Assembly: GCA_900554565.1 (NCBI GenBank)
Contig: USHX01000010.1
Span: 1 to 47,464 of the forward strand
From: an uncultured Clostridium sp.
GTDB lineage: Bacteria; Bacillota; Clostridia; TANB77; CAG-508
DNA: 47,464 bases
Direction of reading: 5' to 3'
Below the pieces are notes generated by a model. The model ran no database searches. It was not told the DNA's origin and saw only the letters and a program-made list of their open reading frames with translations. This document shows positions 26,649-36,633 of the stretch, piece after piece. Positions within the stretch are counted from its first letter, which is position 1. Each line of letters begins with the position of its first letter. The position numbers and the translations under genes were made by a program.

Positions 26649-29600
26649 ATGAACAAAGAAATTTTAAAAATAGATAAATTTAATATAGTTAGTGATGAAG
26701 AAAATTATTATTTCTTTAGAGCTTTAAACATGGCTGATAATAATGACATTGAACAAAAAATAACAACTTCTTCAGATGGTGAAATAGAGAGAATAAGAAC
26801 AGATAGAGAAAGATATGATGGAACAGCAAAATATAAAGAAGATTCAACAATGTCTCTTGAAGAATCATATGACCATATAAAAATGCGCTATAGAAGAGAT
26901 ACTAACTGTATCTCTTTAACTTCAAATGCTAATATTGCTATAAACTATGGTAGAGGTTCATATAAAGATAAATATGTAATGATAAAAGTACCTAAAAAGA
27001 AATTCGGAGAACAAACAGTTGAAGCAGGTCAATATATGTTGCAAGAATTATATTCTAGAATAGAAAAATCTGTAGATGAATTGCCAGAAGACACAAAAGA
27101 TGAAATTTTAGATATATTTTCTAATATAGATATTATAAATGAAACCAAAGAATTACAAGAAATAATTACTAAACGATATACAGCACTAAATGGAGAAGTG
27201 AACCCTAAAAATGCACATTTAAGAAAAGGTATTACATATAGTTCACCTAAATCAAGAATTAGTAGTTATCAATCATTAAATGAAGAACAATTACTAGAAG
27301 TAAATAAAGTATATGCAAAACTTACAGTACTAGAAAATGAAAATATTTTGAGACATGCAATTCCACATTCTTCAAATTCTAAATTAAGAGAAACAATAGG
27401 AATTGCATTTTCATCTACTGAAGTAATTCATTATGGAGAAATAAATAAAAATGAAATTATTGAAGTGCCTAAAGAAATTGTTGATCTATTTTCATTAATA
27501 CAACAAATAGATGGAATAGATAAAAATAAAGTTGAAGAAATAAAAAAAGAGTTATTAGTTGCTGTACAAAATGGAAAAGAAATTCCTAGAATGCCAGAAA
27601 TGAATTTTCCTTTAAAAGATGATATATCAATAGAAGAAATGTACTCACTAACAGATGGAAAAGTGGAATATGGAAAAGCAAATTCTATTGTCAAAAACAT
27701 GTTTTATTTAAGTAAAGCAAGAAAAAATGCAATAGAACTTTCAAACATTTTGAATGAGATACTTGAAAATGATTCAAGATTTCAGGACACAATTCAATAC
27801 ATAAGAGAAAATGGATTTAGAGTTGAACCTGAAATAATATCAAGAAAAAGTGGCAGAGGAGTAAAAATAAGTGAATCTGTTAATTTGAATTTAACAGAAA
27901 ATGAACAAATATTAGTAGATGAAATTAAAAAATTATCATCTGAAGAGATTGGAAAAGTTTTGCAAAATGGTGGGCTTACAAATGTACAAAATATTGTAAG
28001 CAGAGTATATGGAAATACGAAAGAAAATGCGAAAATAGATAAATCAAAATATTATGCAGAAGCAATAACATCACAATATAATTGGCAAGAAATTGGAATA
28101 GAAGAATTTAAAATTCCAGAAAAGAACGAACTAATTAGGAGATTACAAGATAAAAATTGTATAGATATATATGAAAAGCTAAAAAATGCTGGAATTGAAG
28201 AAAAACAAATACCAACAATTTTATTAAATATTGCCACAAGACAGGGATTTTATGAAGAATACCAAAAAGGAAATTTAGAGCAATTAATAAATACAAGGCA
28301 AGATATTTTACAAAATGATATTAATATAGAAATAGTTGAAAAATTTCTAGGTTATTATGATGTGGAAAATACAGGAATACAATTAAAAGATTACCAACAA
28401 AAGGCTTTTAATAATGTAAATAAGATATTTGAAGACCATAAATTTGCACAAGTAATTTTGCCTACAGGAGCTGGAAAAAGTTTCGTAGCTTTAACACAAA
28501 TGCAAAAATATGCACAAGAACATACAAATGAGAAAATGTTATACTTAGCTCCACAAGATGAAATATTAAATCAGATTAAAAATTATATTGTGAAGTATGT
28601 GCATGGAAAGCAAGAAACTGTTGGGAAAACAGAAGATGAAATAATTGCAGAAGTATTTCCAAATATAACATTTGAAACCTACTCTGGATTGCTTGCAAAA
28701 AGAGGACAAGAAGTAATAAATGATCAATATGGAATGATTGTATTAGATGAATTGCATAGAACAGGAGCAAAAGAGTGGGAAGACAAGATAGATAAATTAT
28801 TTGAAAATCAATCAGAAAATGTAAAAGTACTTGGTATAACTGCAACACCAACAAGAGATGTTGATGGAAGAGATATGGCAGAAGAAACTGCTAGAAAATT
28901 AGGATGTACTGAAAAAGAAATAAAACAAAGAAAACATTTGGCATCAGATATGACATTAGAAAATGCGATAAGGATGGGATATGTAGTAAATCCAAAAGTT
29001 GTTTATTGCAAATATGATTTGATATCTTCAAGTAAAATGGATGATTTAAGAGCAAAAATTGATGACATTGAAGATGAAACAAAAAAGGAAGAAGAATTAA
29101 AAAGATATAACGAACTAAGAAATAAATTGAATAATGAAATATATGCTGAAATTGGAGAAAAAGCAAGAAAAAAATTAGAAGAAGATGCTAAAAGGAATTT
29201 TGATAGTGGAATTGGAAAAGAAGAAATATTAAGACAAAATGTAAAAAAAGGCGGAAAATATATTGCATTTATACCAGTAACAGATCAAGGTGATATAGAA
29301 GATGAAGATGGAAATAGAATTGGTACAAAAACAGGATATGAAAAAATAAAAGCATATCAAGATTATTTAAATAATACCTTTGAAAAAACAGATATTGTGC
29401 CACAAGTACATTCACTACTTGGAAGTTATAGCAAAGAAAAAAATAAAGAAGAATTAGAAATGTTTGAGTCAGATAATTCTGAAGAAACAAAATTTATGGT
29501 AGTAATGAATAAAGCAAATGAAGGACTACATATTGATGGAGTAGATGGGATTATATGGTTTAGAGCATTAGATGAAAACTCTAGAATATTATATTTGCAA

Positions 29601-31232
29601 CAATTAGGTCGTGCAATATATGCATTAGATGAAGATAATCCTTTACCAGATGATAAAAGACCTGTTGCAATGGATTTGGCTAATAATACTTTGGCTGTTA
29701 AAATGGAAAAAGAATTTGAAAGGATTGAACCATTAGATGATTTAGAAGCCTTAACAATTGTGGTAGAATGGATAAATGAACATGATGGAATGATTCCTAG
29801 TAGAGAAAGCACAAATAAACAAGAACAGCATTATTATGCTGTTTTAAGGAGGATACAAAATAAATACAGTAAATATTTAGAAGGATTTGATAATTTTAAT
29901 GACTTGGAAAATGAACGAAAAAATGAAATTACAGAGATTATTAATTTTGCAAGTGAAATAGATTTATGGAATATGGATTTGCCACCAATTTCAAAATCAA
30001 ATGGCAGTAAAGAAGAATTTGATTTATTTATGGTAGAAGGAGTATTAAAAGATTTCGTTGAATTAGAAGATAGAGTTGATAATAATATTACAAGAAATAC
30101 TCTTTTAAAAAATGCATTAAAAATAGAAGCTTGGTGCAAAAAATATAATGAAGGAAAGCCAATATGGGAAAGAAGGTTGCCAAGCCAAATATCAAAAGAT
30201 GAAGAAGAAAAGAAACTTGGAAAAGCTTTAAACACCATAAGAAATGTAAAAATAAGAAAATATGATGGACAAGAAATCTCAAGTATAGAAAATAAAGAAG
30301 ATAGAAGAACTTTGGAAACAATTGAAAAACTAGACAAAGAATATGGTTTAGGACGAAGCTTAAAAAATGTCTTAGAAATAGAAAATTGGTGTAAAAAAGA
30401 AGAAAAGCCAATATGGGAAAGAAGGTTACCAAATGCAATAGCAAAAGATGAAGAGGAAAAAAGGCTTGGACAAGCTTTGGCAACTATAAGGAAAAAAATG
30501 AAAAAATATGAAAGGCAGGAAATCTCAGACATAGAAAATGAGGAAGATAGAAGAATTTTGGAAATAATTGAAATATTGGATAGAGATTATGGCTTAGGAC
30601 GAAGCTTAAAAAATGCCTTAGAAATAGAAAATTGGTGTAAAAAATATAATGAAGGAAAGCAAATGTGGGAAAGAAGGCTGCCAAGTACCTCTTCAAAAGA
30701 TGAAGAAGAAAAAAGACTGGGGCAAGCTTTAATTGCCATAAGAAGCACAAAAATAAAAAAATATGAGGGACAAAAAATTTCAAGCATAGGAAATGAAGAA
30801 GATAGAAGAATTTTGGGAATAATTGAGATACTAGATAGAGAATATGGTTTAGGACAAAGCTTAAAAAATGCCTTAGAAATAGAGAATTGGTGTAAAGAAC
30901 ATAATAGCAGAAAGCCAATATGGGAAAGAAGATTGCTAAACAGATTTTCAAAAGATAAAGAAGAAAAGAGACTTGGACAAGCTTTATGCAATATAAGGAA
31001 TAAAATCAAAAAATATGAAGGCCAAGAAATTTCAAAAATAGAAAATGAAGAAGATAGAAAAATTTTAGAAATAATTGAAAGATTAGATAATGAGTATAAT
31101 CCTAAAAAAGCTAAATTGAAAGATGCTAAAGAAAAAAGAGATGCAGCAAAAAAACGAAAAGAGCAAGCTGAAATACTAAATAAGCAGGTATCAGACCAAC
31201 TATTGAAAGAAGGTATAACTAATGAAAAATAA
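26649..31232 (+). CDS. Large SF2 helicase with ADP-ribosyltransferase-like N-terminus and four C-terminal repeats
   Basis: The 1527-residue protein has three parts. Residues 1-140 contain FFRALN (Arg24) and ISLTSNANIAINYG (88-101), which resembles the Arg / Ser-Thr-Ser layout of ADP-ribosyltransferase folds; a second AFSSTEVIHYGE stretch lies near residue 260. Residues about 580-1070 are an SF2 helicase core: KDYQQKAF, Walker A LPTGAGKS (604-611), DELH box (700-703), GITATPTRD, and a late motif (QQLGRAIYAL). Residues about 1153-1486 hold four tandem repeats with the pattern EIENWCKK, WERRLP, EEKRLGQAL, IR, like helicase-associated domains that bind DNA or RNA. The gene overlaps the next by 11 bases. 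The function is unknown; defence against phage is one possibility. Confidence 0.8.
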   Translation: MNKEILKIDKFNIVSDEENYYFFRALNMADNNDIEQKITTSSDGEIERIRTDRERYDGTAKYKEDSTMSLEESYDHIKMRYRRDTNCISLTSNANIAINYGRGSYKDKYVMIKVPKKKFGEQTVEAGQYMLQELYSRIEKSVDELPEDTKDEILDIFSNIDIINETKELQEIITKRYTALNGEVNPKNAHLRKGITYSSPKSRISSYQSLNEEQLLEVNKVYAKLTVLENENILRHAIPHSSNSKLRETIGIAFSSTEVIHYGEINKNEIIEVPKEIVDLFSLIQQIDGIDKNKVEEIKKELLVAVQNGKEIPRMPEMNFPLKDDISIEEMYSLTDGKVEYGKANSIVKNMFYLSKARKNAIELSNILNEILENDSRFQDTIQYIRENGFRVEPEIISRKSGRGVKISESVNLNLTENEQILVDEIKKLSSEEIGKVLQNGGLTNVQNIVSRVYGNTKENAKIDKSKYYAEAITSQYNWQEIGIEEFKIPEKNELIRRLQDKNCIDIYEKLKNAGIEEKQIPTILLNIATRQGFYEEYQKGNLEQLINTRQDILQNDINIEIVEKFLGYYDVENTGIQLKDYQQKAFNNVNKIFEDHKFAQVILPTGAGKSFVALTQMQKYAQEHTNEKMLYLAPQDEILNQIKNYIVKYVHGKQETVGKTEDEIIAEVFPNITFETYSGLLAKRGQEVINDQYGMIVLDELHRTGAKEWEDKIDKLFENQSENVKVLGITATPTRDVDGRDMAEETARKLGCTEKEIKQRKHLASDMTLENAIRMGYVVNPKVVYCKYDLISSSKMDDLRAKIDDIEDETKKEEELKRYNELRNKLNNEIYAEIGEKARKKLEEDAKRNFDSGIGKEEILRQNVKKGGKYIAFIPVTDQGDIEDEDGNRIGTKTGYEKIKAYQDYLNNTFEKTDIVPQVHSLLGSYSKEKNKEELEMFESDNSEETKFMVVMNKANEGLHIDGVDGIIWFRALDENSRILYLQQLGRAIYALDEDNPLPDDKRPVAMDLANNTLAVKMEKEFERIEPLDDLEALTIVVEWINEHDGMIPSRESTNKQEQHYYAVLRRIQNKYSKYLEGFDNFNDLENERKNEITEIINFASEIDLWNMDLPPISKSNGSKEEFDLFMVEGVLKDFVELEDRVDNNITRNTLLKNALKIEAWCKKYNEGKPIWERRLPSQISKDEEEKKLGKALNTIRNVKIRKYDGQEISSIENKEDRRTLETIEKLDKEYGLGRSLKNVLEIENWCKKEEKPIWERRLPNAIAKDEEEKRLGQALATIRKKMKKYERQEISDIENEEDRRILEIIEILDRDYGLGRSLKNALEIENWCKKYNEGKQMWERRLPSTSSKDEEEKRLGQALIAIRSTKIKKYEGQKISSIGNEEDRRILGIIEILDREYGLGQSLKNALEIENWCKEHNSRKPIWERRLLNRFSKDKEEKRLGQALCNIRNKIKKYEGQEISKIENEEDRKILEIIERLDNEYNPKKAKLKDAKEKRDAAKKRKEQAEILNKQVSDQLLKEGITNEK
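30105..31106 (+). repeat. Four in-frame tandem repeats in the helicase gene
   Basis: Units start at 30105, 30360, 30606 and 30861 and are 255, 246, 255 and about 246 bases (82-85 codons). Each begins LKNALEIENWC-type and ends near LDxEYGLG. The three inner boundaries share AAGCTTAAAAAATG-like DNA. Their similarity suggests recent duplication, so copy number may vary between strains. Confidence 0.85.
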
Positions 31233-31578
31233 TAAATTAGTAATTTACAAAAACAATATATTTACCCCAATAATTAAATTTTTTAAAAAGATTTTTGCAA
31301 GAAAAAATATATTGGAAAGTGAAATCAAAAATACAAGTAATGGCATAAAAGACAGTTTTATTGAAAATATTCAAATTAAAGAAGACAAAGAAAAGCTAGG
31401 ATTGTATCAATTAAAACAGCAATATGATAATGGGAAAATTGATGAAGAGGATATAGCTGATGAAGATGTTGATAAGCTAGTAGAGTTATACAAAAAAGAA
31501 ACTGATGAATTAAATGCTGATACCGAAAAAATAAAAAATCATATTAAACAAATGTTAAAAGAACTTAAAAAAGCTTAA
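31222..31578 (+). CDS. Small helical protein coupled to the large helicase
   Basis: The 118-residue protein has a basic start (FKKIFARKN near residue 22), then a long helical, acidic part (LGLYQLKQQYDNGKIDEED and DVDKLVELYKKETDELNADT) and a Lys-rich end that looks like a coiled coil. The ATG is inside the end of the helicase gene (11-base overlap), so translation is coupled, which points to a shared function. No enzymatic motif is visible. It is possibly a partner or adaptor of the helicase. Confidence 0.65.
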   Translation: MKNNKLVIYKNNIFTPIIKFFKKIFARKNILESEIKNTSNGIKDSFIENIQIKEDKEKLGLYQLKQQYDNGKIDEEDIADEDVDKLVELYKKETDELNADTEKIKNHIKQMLKELKKA

Positions 31579-31621
31579 GGAGATATACCAAACATAATTA
31601 AAACAGAATTAGGACAGAAAA

Positions 31622-31646
31622 GAAGGTGTTAAAGCCTTCTTTTTAT
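31622..31646 (+). terminator. Terminator of the helicase operon
   Basis: GAAGG (31622-31626) with CCTTC (31635-31639) and a run of T residues. The stem is short (5 bp). Confidence 0.65.
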
Positions 31647-31657
31647 GTTTGTTAGCC

Positions 31658-31686
31658 TTGACAAACAAATGAAAAAATATTATAAT
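31658..31686 (+). promoter_or_regulatory. Sigma-A promoter of the suf operon
   Basis: TTGACA (31658-31663), 17-base spacer, TATAAT (31681-31686), perfect consensus. GTTA-N8-TAAC follows at 31687-31702 and straddles the expected start point; it could be an operator, but this is weak. The position of the -10 box rules out an in-frame start for sufC at 31685. Confidence 0.85.
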
Positions 31687-31729
31687 GTTAACCGTGACTA
31701 ACAATATAAAAAAGAAGGGTGAAATATAT

Positions 31730-32470
31730 ATGAATAAAGAACTATTAAAAATAGAAAATTTACATGCAAAAGCTGGAGAAAAAGAAATACTAAAAGGATT
31801 AAACTTAACAATAAACAAAGGTGAAATTCATGTAATAATGGGACCAAATGGAGCAGGAAAATCAACACTTGCAAACAACATTTTAAACAATCCAATATAC
31901 AAAAAAGAAGAAGGAAAAATAGAATTTGATGGAGAAGACATAACAAATGCTAAAACAGATGAAATAGCAAGAAAAGGAATTTTCATGTCATTCCAATCAC
32001 CAGAAGAAATACCAGGAATTAGTGTAACTAATTTCTTAAAATATGCAAAAAACAAAGTAACAGGAGAACCTGTAAAAGTATTCAAATTTAAAGAAGAAGT
32101 AAAAGACTACATGGAAAAACTAAACATGAAGCCAGAATATGCTGGAAGAAGTTTAAATGTAGGATTTTCTGGTGGAGAAAAAAAGAAAAACGAAATTTTA
32201 CAAATGCTTGTATTAAATCCTAAATTAGCAATATTAGATGAAACAGATTCAGGGCTAGATGTTGATGCAATAAGAACAGTTTCAAAAGGAATAGAAATGT
32301 TCAAAAACGAAGAAAATGCAGTGCTAATAATAACTCATGGAACAAAAATTTTACAAGAACTAGATGTTGACTATGTACATGTATTAGTTGATGGTAAAAT
32401 AGTAAAAACTAGCACAGGAGATTTAGCAGGAGAAATTGAAGAAAACGGATATGAAATTTATAAAAAATAG
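31730..32470 (+). CDS. sufC: Fe-S cluster assembly ATPase SufC
   Basis: The 246-residue ABC-type ATPase has Walker A (GPNGAGKST), the Q-loop (MSFQSPEEIPGIS), signature FSGGEKKKNE, Walker B (LAILDETDSGLD) and the H-switch (IITHG), with the SufC-typical LDVDAIRTVSKG. SufC powers the SufBCD scaffold that builds Fe-S clusters. Start at 31730 follows AGAAGGGTG. It leads the sufCBDSU operon. Confidence 0.97.
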   Translation: MNKELLKIENLHAKAGEKEILKGLNLTINKGEIHVIMGPNGAGKSTLANNILNNPIYKKEEGKIEFDGEDITNAKTDEIARKGIFMSFQSPEEIPGISVTNFLKYAKNKVTGEPVKVFKFKEEVKDYMEKLNMKPEYAGRSLNVGFSGGEKKKNEILQMLVLNPKLAILDETDSGLDVDAIRTVSKGIEMFKNEENAVLIITHGTKILQELDVDYVHVLVDGKIVKTSTGDLAGEIEENGYEIYKK

Positions 32471-32490
32471 AAAAGCAAGGGGTGAAATAC

Positions 32491-33894
32491 GTGAAGCAAA
32501 AAACTCAAATTGAAGAAGTAAATAACAATATATATGATTTTAAAAAAGAAGATAATTATGATTTCAAAATAAAAAAAGGATTAACACCTGAAATTATAAG
32601 TGAAATATCAGAACGAAAAAACGATCCACAATGGATGAGAGAATTCAGACAAAAAGCTTTAGAAGTATATAATGAACTAGAATTGCCAACATGGGGACCA
32701 AGTTTAAAAGAATTAAACATGGATGAAATCGCAACATATGTAAGACCAAAAACAGACATGAAAAGCAATTGGGATGATGTACCAGAAGATATAAAAGATA
32801 CATTTGATAAATTAGGAATACCAGAAGCAGAGAAAAAATCTTTAGCAGGTGTTGGTGCACAATATGATTCAGAAGTTGTGTATCACAGTATAAAAGAAGA
32901 GTTAGTAAAACAAGGTGTTATATACACAGACATGGAAACAGCTGTAAGAGAATATGGAGATTTAGTAAAAGAACATTTTATGAAATGTGTACCAGTTAAT
33001 GACCATAAATTCGTAGCACTACATGGTGCTGTTTGGTCAGGTGGATCTTTTGTATATGTTCCAAAAGGTGTAAAAGTGGATATTCCGCTTCAATCTTATT
33101 TTAGATTAAATTCACCAGAATCAGGACAATTTGAACATACATTAATTATAGTAGATGAAGGTGCAAGTTTACACTTTATAGAAGGGTGTTCAGCACCAAA
33201 ATATAATAAAGTAAACTTACATGCAGGTTGTGTTGAATTATATGTTAAGAAAAATGCATATTTAAGATACTCAACAATTGAAAACTGGTCAAAAAACATG
33301 TTAAACCTAAACACAAAAAAAGCAATAGTTGAGGAAGGTGGACAAATAGACTGGGTAACAGGCTCATTTGGTTCAAAAATATCAATGCTATATCCATTAA
33401 GCGTTTTAAATGGAAAAGGAGCAAAAACAGAATATACAGGAATATCTTTTGCTGGACATGGACAAGATTTAGATACAGGATTTAAAGTAATACACAATGC
33501 AGAAAATACATCATCTGTAATAAATTCAAAATCAATATCAAAAAATGGTGGAAAAGCAACATATAGAAGTTTAGTAAAAATAAGACCAAATGCTAAAAAT
33601 TCAAAATGTTCAGTATCATGTGAATCATTAATGCTAGATGATATATCAATATCTGACACAATACCAGTAAATGATATAGAAACAGATGAAGTAGAATTCT
33701 CACATGAAGCAAAAATAGGAAAAATAAGTGACAAAACAATATTCTATTTAATGAGTAGAGGAATATCTGAAGAAGATGCCAAAGCAATGATTGTAAGAGG
33801 ATTTGCTTATCCAATTGCAAAAGAACTACCAGTAGAATATGCAGTAGAAATGAATAACTTAATAAATCTAGAATTAGAAGGGAGCATTGGATAA
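32491..33894 (+). CDS. sufB: Fe-S cluster assembly protein SufB
   Basis: The 467-residue protein is SufB: WMREFRQKALEVYNELELPT near the start, the beta-helix core with GCSAPKYNKVNLHAGCVELY, and the closing ISDTIPVNDIETDEVEFSHEA and YLMSRGISEEDAKAMIVRGF. It is the scaffold on which the cluster forms with SufC and SufD. A GTG at 32491 is the likely start, with AAGGGGTG just upstream; the GTG at 32482 lies inside that ribosome site. Confidence 0.95.
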   Translation: MKQKTQIEEVNNNIYDFKKEDNYDFKIKKGLTPEIISEISERKNDPQWMREFRQKALEVYNELELPTWGPSLKELNMDEIATYVRPKTDMKSNWDDVPEDIKDTFDKLGIPEAEKKSLAGVGAQYDSEVVYHSIKEELVKQGVIYTDMETAVREYGDLVKEHFMKCVPVNDHKFVALHGAVWSGGSFVYVPKGVKVDIPLQSYFRLNSPESGQFEHTLIIVDEGASLHFIEGCSAPKYNKVNLHAGCVELYVKKNAYLRYSTIENWSKNMLNLNTKKAIVEEGGQIDWVTGSFGSKISMLYPLSVLNGKGAKTEYTGISFAGHGQDLDTGFKVIHNAENTSSVINSKSISKNGGKATYRSLVKIRPNAKNSKCSVSCESLMLDDISISDTIPVNDIETDEVEFSHEAKIGKISDKTIFYLMSRGISEEDAKAMIVRGFAYPIAKELPVEYAVEMNNLINLELEGSIG

Positions 33895-34961
33895 TGGAAA
33901 AAATAACTTTAAATAATACACCAGTAAGAACTTCTAAATCATTTGGAATAAACAATATAAAACTAGAAAATGTAATAATTCCAGAAAAAATAAATGAATA
34001 CCAAAATCTTAAGATACAAAATGAAAACAGTAATGTTTTAATAACAGAAGATGTAGAAAATTTTGATATAACATATGGAGTTGGAAAAGATTTAGTAGAA
34101 CAAGTAAAAAACAATTCAAATAAAAAATTAAAAGTAGAAATAAACGGAAAAAATGAAGAACCTGTTATATTAGACTTTAAACTAGATGAAAACAATAAAG
34201 AATTAGTAGAAAATATATCTATAATTGCTAATGAAGGTTCAAAAGCGGACATTACAATAAAATTCAGCCAAGATACAAAATCAGAATGCTATCATAATGG
34301 AATATTAAATATTGTGGCAAAAGAAAATTCAAACTTAAATATTAATTTAGTAAACTTATTAGGTGATATAACAAATAATTTTCATACAATAGAAAATAAT
34401 ATAAATGATAAAGCAAATGTGAAATACACCATAATCGATTTTGGCGGAAAAAATAGTATTACCAACTACTATTCTAATATAACTGGAAAAAACGGTAAAA
34501 ATAGCGTTTATACTGCTTATTTGGGTGGAAAGGATAATACTTTAGATTTAAATTACATTGCAGAGTTAAAAGGTGAACAATCAAAAGTAAAATTTGAAGT
34601 ACAAGGAGCTTTAACATATAATGCAAGAAAACACTTTAAAGGAACAATAGACTTTAAACGTGGCTGCAAAAAAGCAGTTGGAAGTGAAAATGAATTTTGT
34701 ATGTTACTATCAGAAAAAGCAAAATCACTTGCCTTGCCAATGCTTTTATGTAGTGAAGAAGATGTAGAAGGTGAACATAGCTGTGCAGCTGGAAAAATAG
34801 AACCAAAAGAATTATTTTATTTAATGAGTAGGGGAATAAATAAAAAAGATGCTATGAAGCTAATGGTAAGAGCAAAATTTAACAAAATTATAGAAAAAAT
34901 AAAAATAGAAGAGTTAAAACAAGAAATTATAGATGAAATTGATAGGAGATTAGAAGAATAA
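33894..34961 (+). CDS. sufD: Fe-S cluster assembly protein SufD
   Basis: The 355-residue protein pairs with SufB. It keeps the shared closing block (HKFKGTIDFKRGC-type, SEEDVEGEHSCAAGKIEP, YLMSRGINKKDAMKLMVRA) but has a diverged N-terminal part. Its ATG overlaps the sufB stop (TAATG), so the two are translationally coupled. Confidence 0.92.
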   Translation: MEKITLNNTPVRTSKSFGINNIKLENVIIPEKINEYQNLKIQNENSNVLITEDVENFDITYGVGKDLVEQVKNNSNKKLKVEINGKNEEPVILDFKLDENNKELVENISIIANEGSKADITIKFSQDTKSECYHNGILNIVAKENSNLNINLVNLLGDITNNFHTIENNINDKANVKYTIIDFGGKNSITNYYSNITGKNGKNSVYTAYLGGKDNTLDLNYIAELKGEQSKVKFEVQGALTYNARKHFKGTIDFKRGCKKAVGSENEFCMLLSEKAKSLALPMLLCSEEDVEGEHSCAAGKIEPKELFYLMSRGINKKDAMKLMVRAKFNKIIEKIKIEELKQEIIDEIDRRLEE

Positions 34962-36181
34962 TGTTAAGTGAAGAAATAAAGAAAGACTTTCCGATTTTGG
35001 AAAACTCTAATTTAACATATTTAGACAGTGGAGCAACAACACAAAAACCAAAACAAGTAATAGAAAAAATAGAAAAGTTTTATAATAAATATAATGCAAA
35101 TCCACATAGAGGAGCTTATTCTTTGAGTGTGGAAGCAACAAACGAATATGAAAGTGCAAGAGCTAAAATAGCTAAGTTTATAAATGCAAGCAAACCAGAA
35201 GAAGTAATATTTTCAAAAAATGCAACTGAAAGCTTAAATTTAATTGCATATTCATATGGATTAGAAAACTTAAAAAAAGATGATGAAGTTGTTATATCTA
35301 TAATGGAACATCACTCAAACTTAGTGCCATGGCAAAAAATGACAAAAGCTAAAAATGCTAAATTAAAATATATGTATGTAAATGACGATTATGAGATATC
35401 TGATGAAGAAATAGAAACAAAAATTACTAAAAACACAAAAATAGTTGGAATTACATATGTATCAAATGTATTAGGAACAATAAATCCAGTTAAAAAAATA
35501 ATAAAACAAGCTCATAAAATGGGAGCAGTTGTAGTGGTAGATGCATCACAAAGTATTCCACACATGAAATTAGATGTACAAGAATTAGATGCGGATTTTG
35601 TAGTGTTTTCAGGACACAAAATGTTAGCTCCACTTGGAATAGGAGTTTTATATGGTAAAAAAAGCATATTAGACAAAATGACTCCATTTTTAATGGGTGG
35701 AGACATGATAGAATACGTGTATGAACAAGAAACAACATTTGCATCACTACCAAACAAATTTGAAGCAGGAACGCAAAATGTTGAAGGAGTTATTGGACTA
35801 GCAGCAGCTATTGATTATATAGAAAAAATTGGCTATGAAAAAATACAAGAAATAGAAAAAGAAGTTGTAGGATACGCAAAACAAGAATTAGCTAAACTAG
35901 ACTTTCTAGAAACTTATTACACCAAAAATGATGAAAATCATATGGGAGTGATTTCATTTAATATAAAAGGTGTACATCCACATGATACTGCAAGTGTATT
36001 AGATTCTTACAATGTAGCTGTAAGATCAGGAAATCATTGTGCACAACCACTTTTAAGATATTTAGGAAAAGACTCAACATGTAGAGCAAGTTTCTATATA
36101 TACAATACAAAAAAAGATGTAGACAATTTAGTAGAAGCATTAAATAAAACATATAACATGTTTAAAAAATATATAAAATAA
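34961..36181 (+). CDS. sufS: Cysteine desulfurase SufS
   Basis: This 406-residue PLP enzyme takes sulfur from cysteine. Visible marks are YLDSGATTQKP near the start, HHSNLVPWQ, the PLP lysine in SGHKMLAPLG and the catalytic cysteine in SGNHCAQPLLRYL. It is a group II (SufS/CsdA-type) desulfurase that passes sulfur to SufU. ATG overlaps the sufD stop. Confidence 0.96.
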   Translation: MLSEEIKKDFPILENSNLTYLDSGATTQKPKQVIEKIEKFYNKYNANPHRGAYSLSVEATNEYESARAKIAKFINASKPEEVIFSKNATESLNLIAYSYGLENLKKDDEVVISIMEHHSNLVPWQKMTKAKNAKLKYMYVNDDYEISDEEIETKITKNTKIVGITYVSNVLGTINPVKKIIKQAHKMGAVVVVDASQSIPHMKLDVQELDADFVVFSGHKMLAPLGIGVLYGKKSILDKMTPFLMGGDMIEYVYEQETTFASLPNKFEAGTQNVEGVIGLAAAIDYIEKIGYEKIQEIEKEVVGYAKQELAKLDFLETYYTKNDENHMGVISFNIKGVHPHDTASVLDSYNVAVRSGNHCAQPLLRYLGKDSTCRASFYIYNTKKDVDNLVEALNKTYNMFKKYIK

Positions 36182-36195
36182 CAAGGAGAATAACA

Positions 36196-36633
36196 ATGGA
36201 AGACTTAAATGATGTATATAATGACTTAATAATGGAACATAGTATGAATTCATATAACAAAAAACAACTAGAAAATCCAGACTATGAAGAAAAAGGACAT
36301 AATCCAAATTGCGGAGATGAAATAACATTAGAACTAAAATTAGATGGAAACAAAATAAAAGATTTAGCTTTTTTAGGACATGGTTGTGCAATATCTCAAA
36401 GCTCAACATCTATAATGATAGATACATTAAAAGGTAAAACAATAGATGAAGCAAAAGAAATAATAAAAACATTTATTGAAATGATTAAAAGAGAAATAAC
36501 AGATGAAAAAGAGTTAGAGAAATTAGAAGATGCAATAGCATTCAGAAATATAGCAAATATGCCAGCAAGAGTTAAATGTGCATTACTTGCTTGGCACACA
36601 ATGGAGGATATGTTAAATAAAGATGGAAAATAA
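36196..36633 (+). CDS. sufU: Sulfur-transfer protein SufU
   Basis: The 145-residue protein has the three zinc-binding cysteines of SufU (NPNCGDEI, HGCAISQSS and RVKCALLAWHTM). In Bacillota, SufU accepts persulfide sulfur from SufS. The mnmA gene starts 11 bases before its stop. Confidence 0.95.
   Translation: MEDLNDVYNDLIMEHSMNSYNKKQLENPDYEEKGHNPNCGDEITLELKLDGNKIKDLAFLGHGCAISQSSTSIMIDTLKGKTIDEAKEIIKTFIEMIKREITDEKELEKLEDAIAFRNIANMPARVKCALLAWHTMEDMLNKDGK

Noticed and set aside
29834..30532. Long minus-strand frames opposite the helicase repeats
   Set aside because: They repeat with the same period as the helicase repeats and are Phe/Leu/Ser-rich, as expected for the opposite strand of Lys/Glu-rich coding sequence.
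30105..31106. CRISPR-like regular repeats
   Set aside because: The units are about 250 bases, in frame and translated; there are no short spacers.
31685..31729. N-terminal extension of sufC
   Set aside because: This start overlaps the -10 promoter box; the ATG at 31730 has a proper ribosome site.
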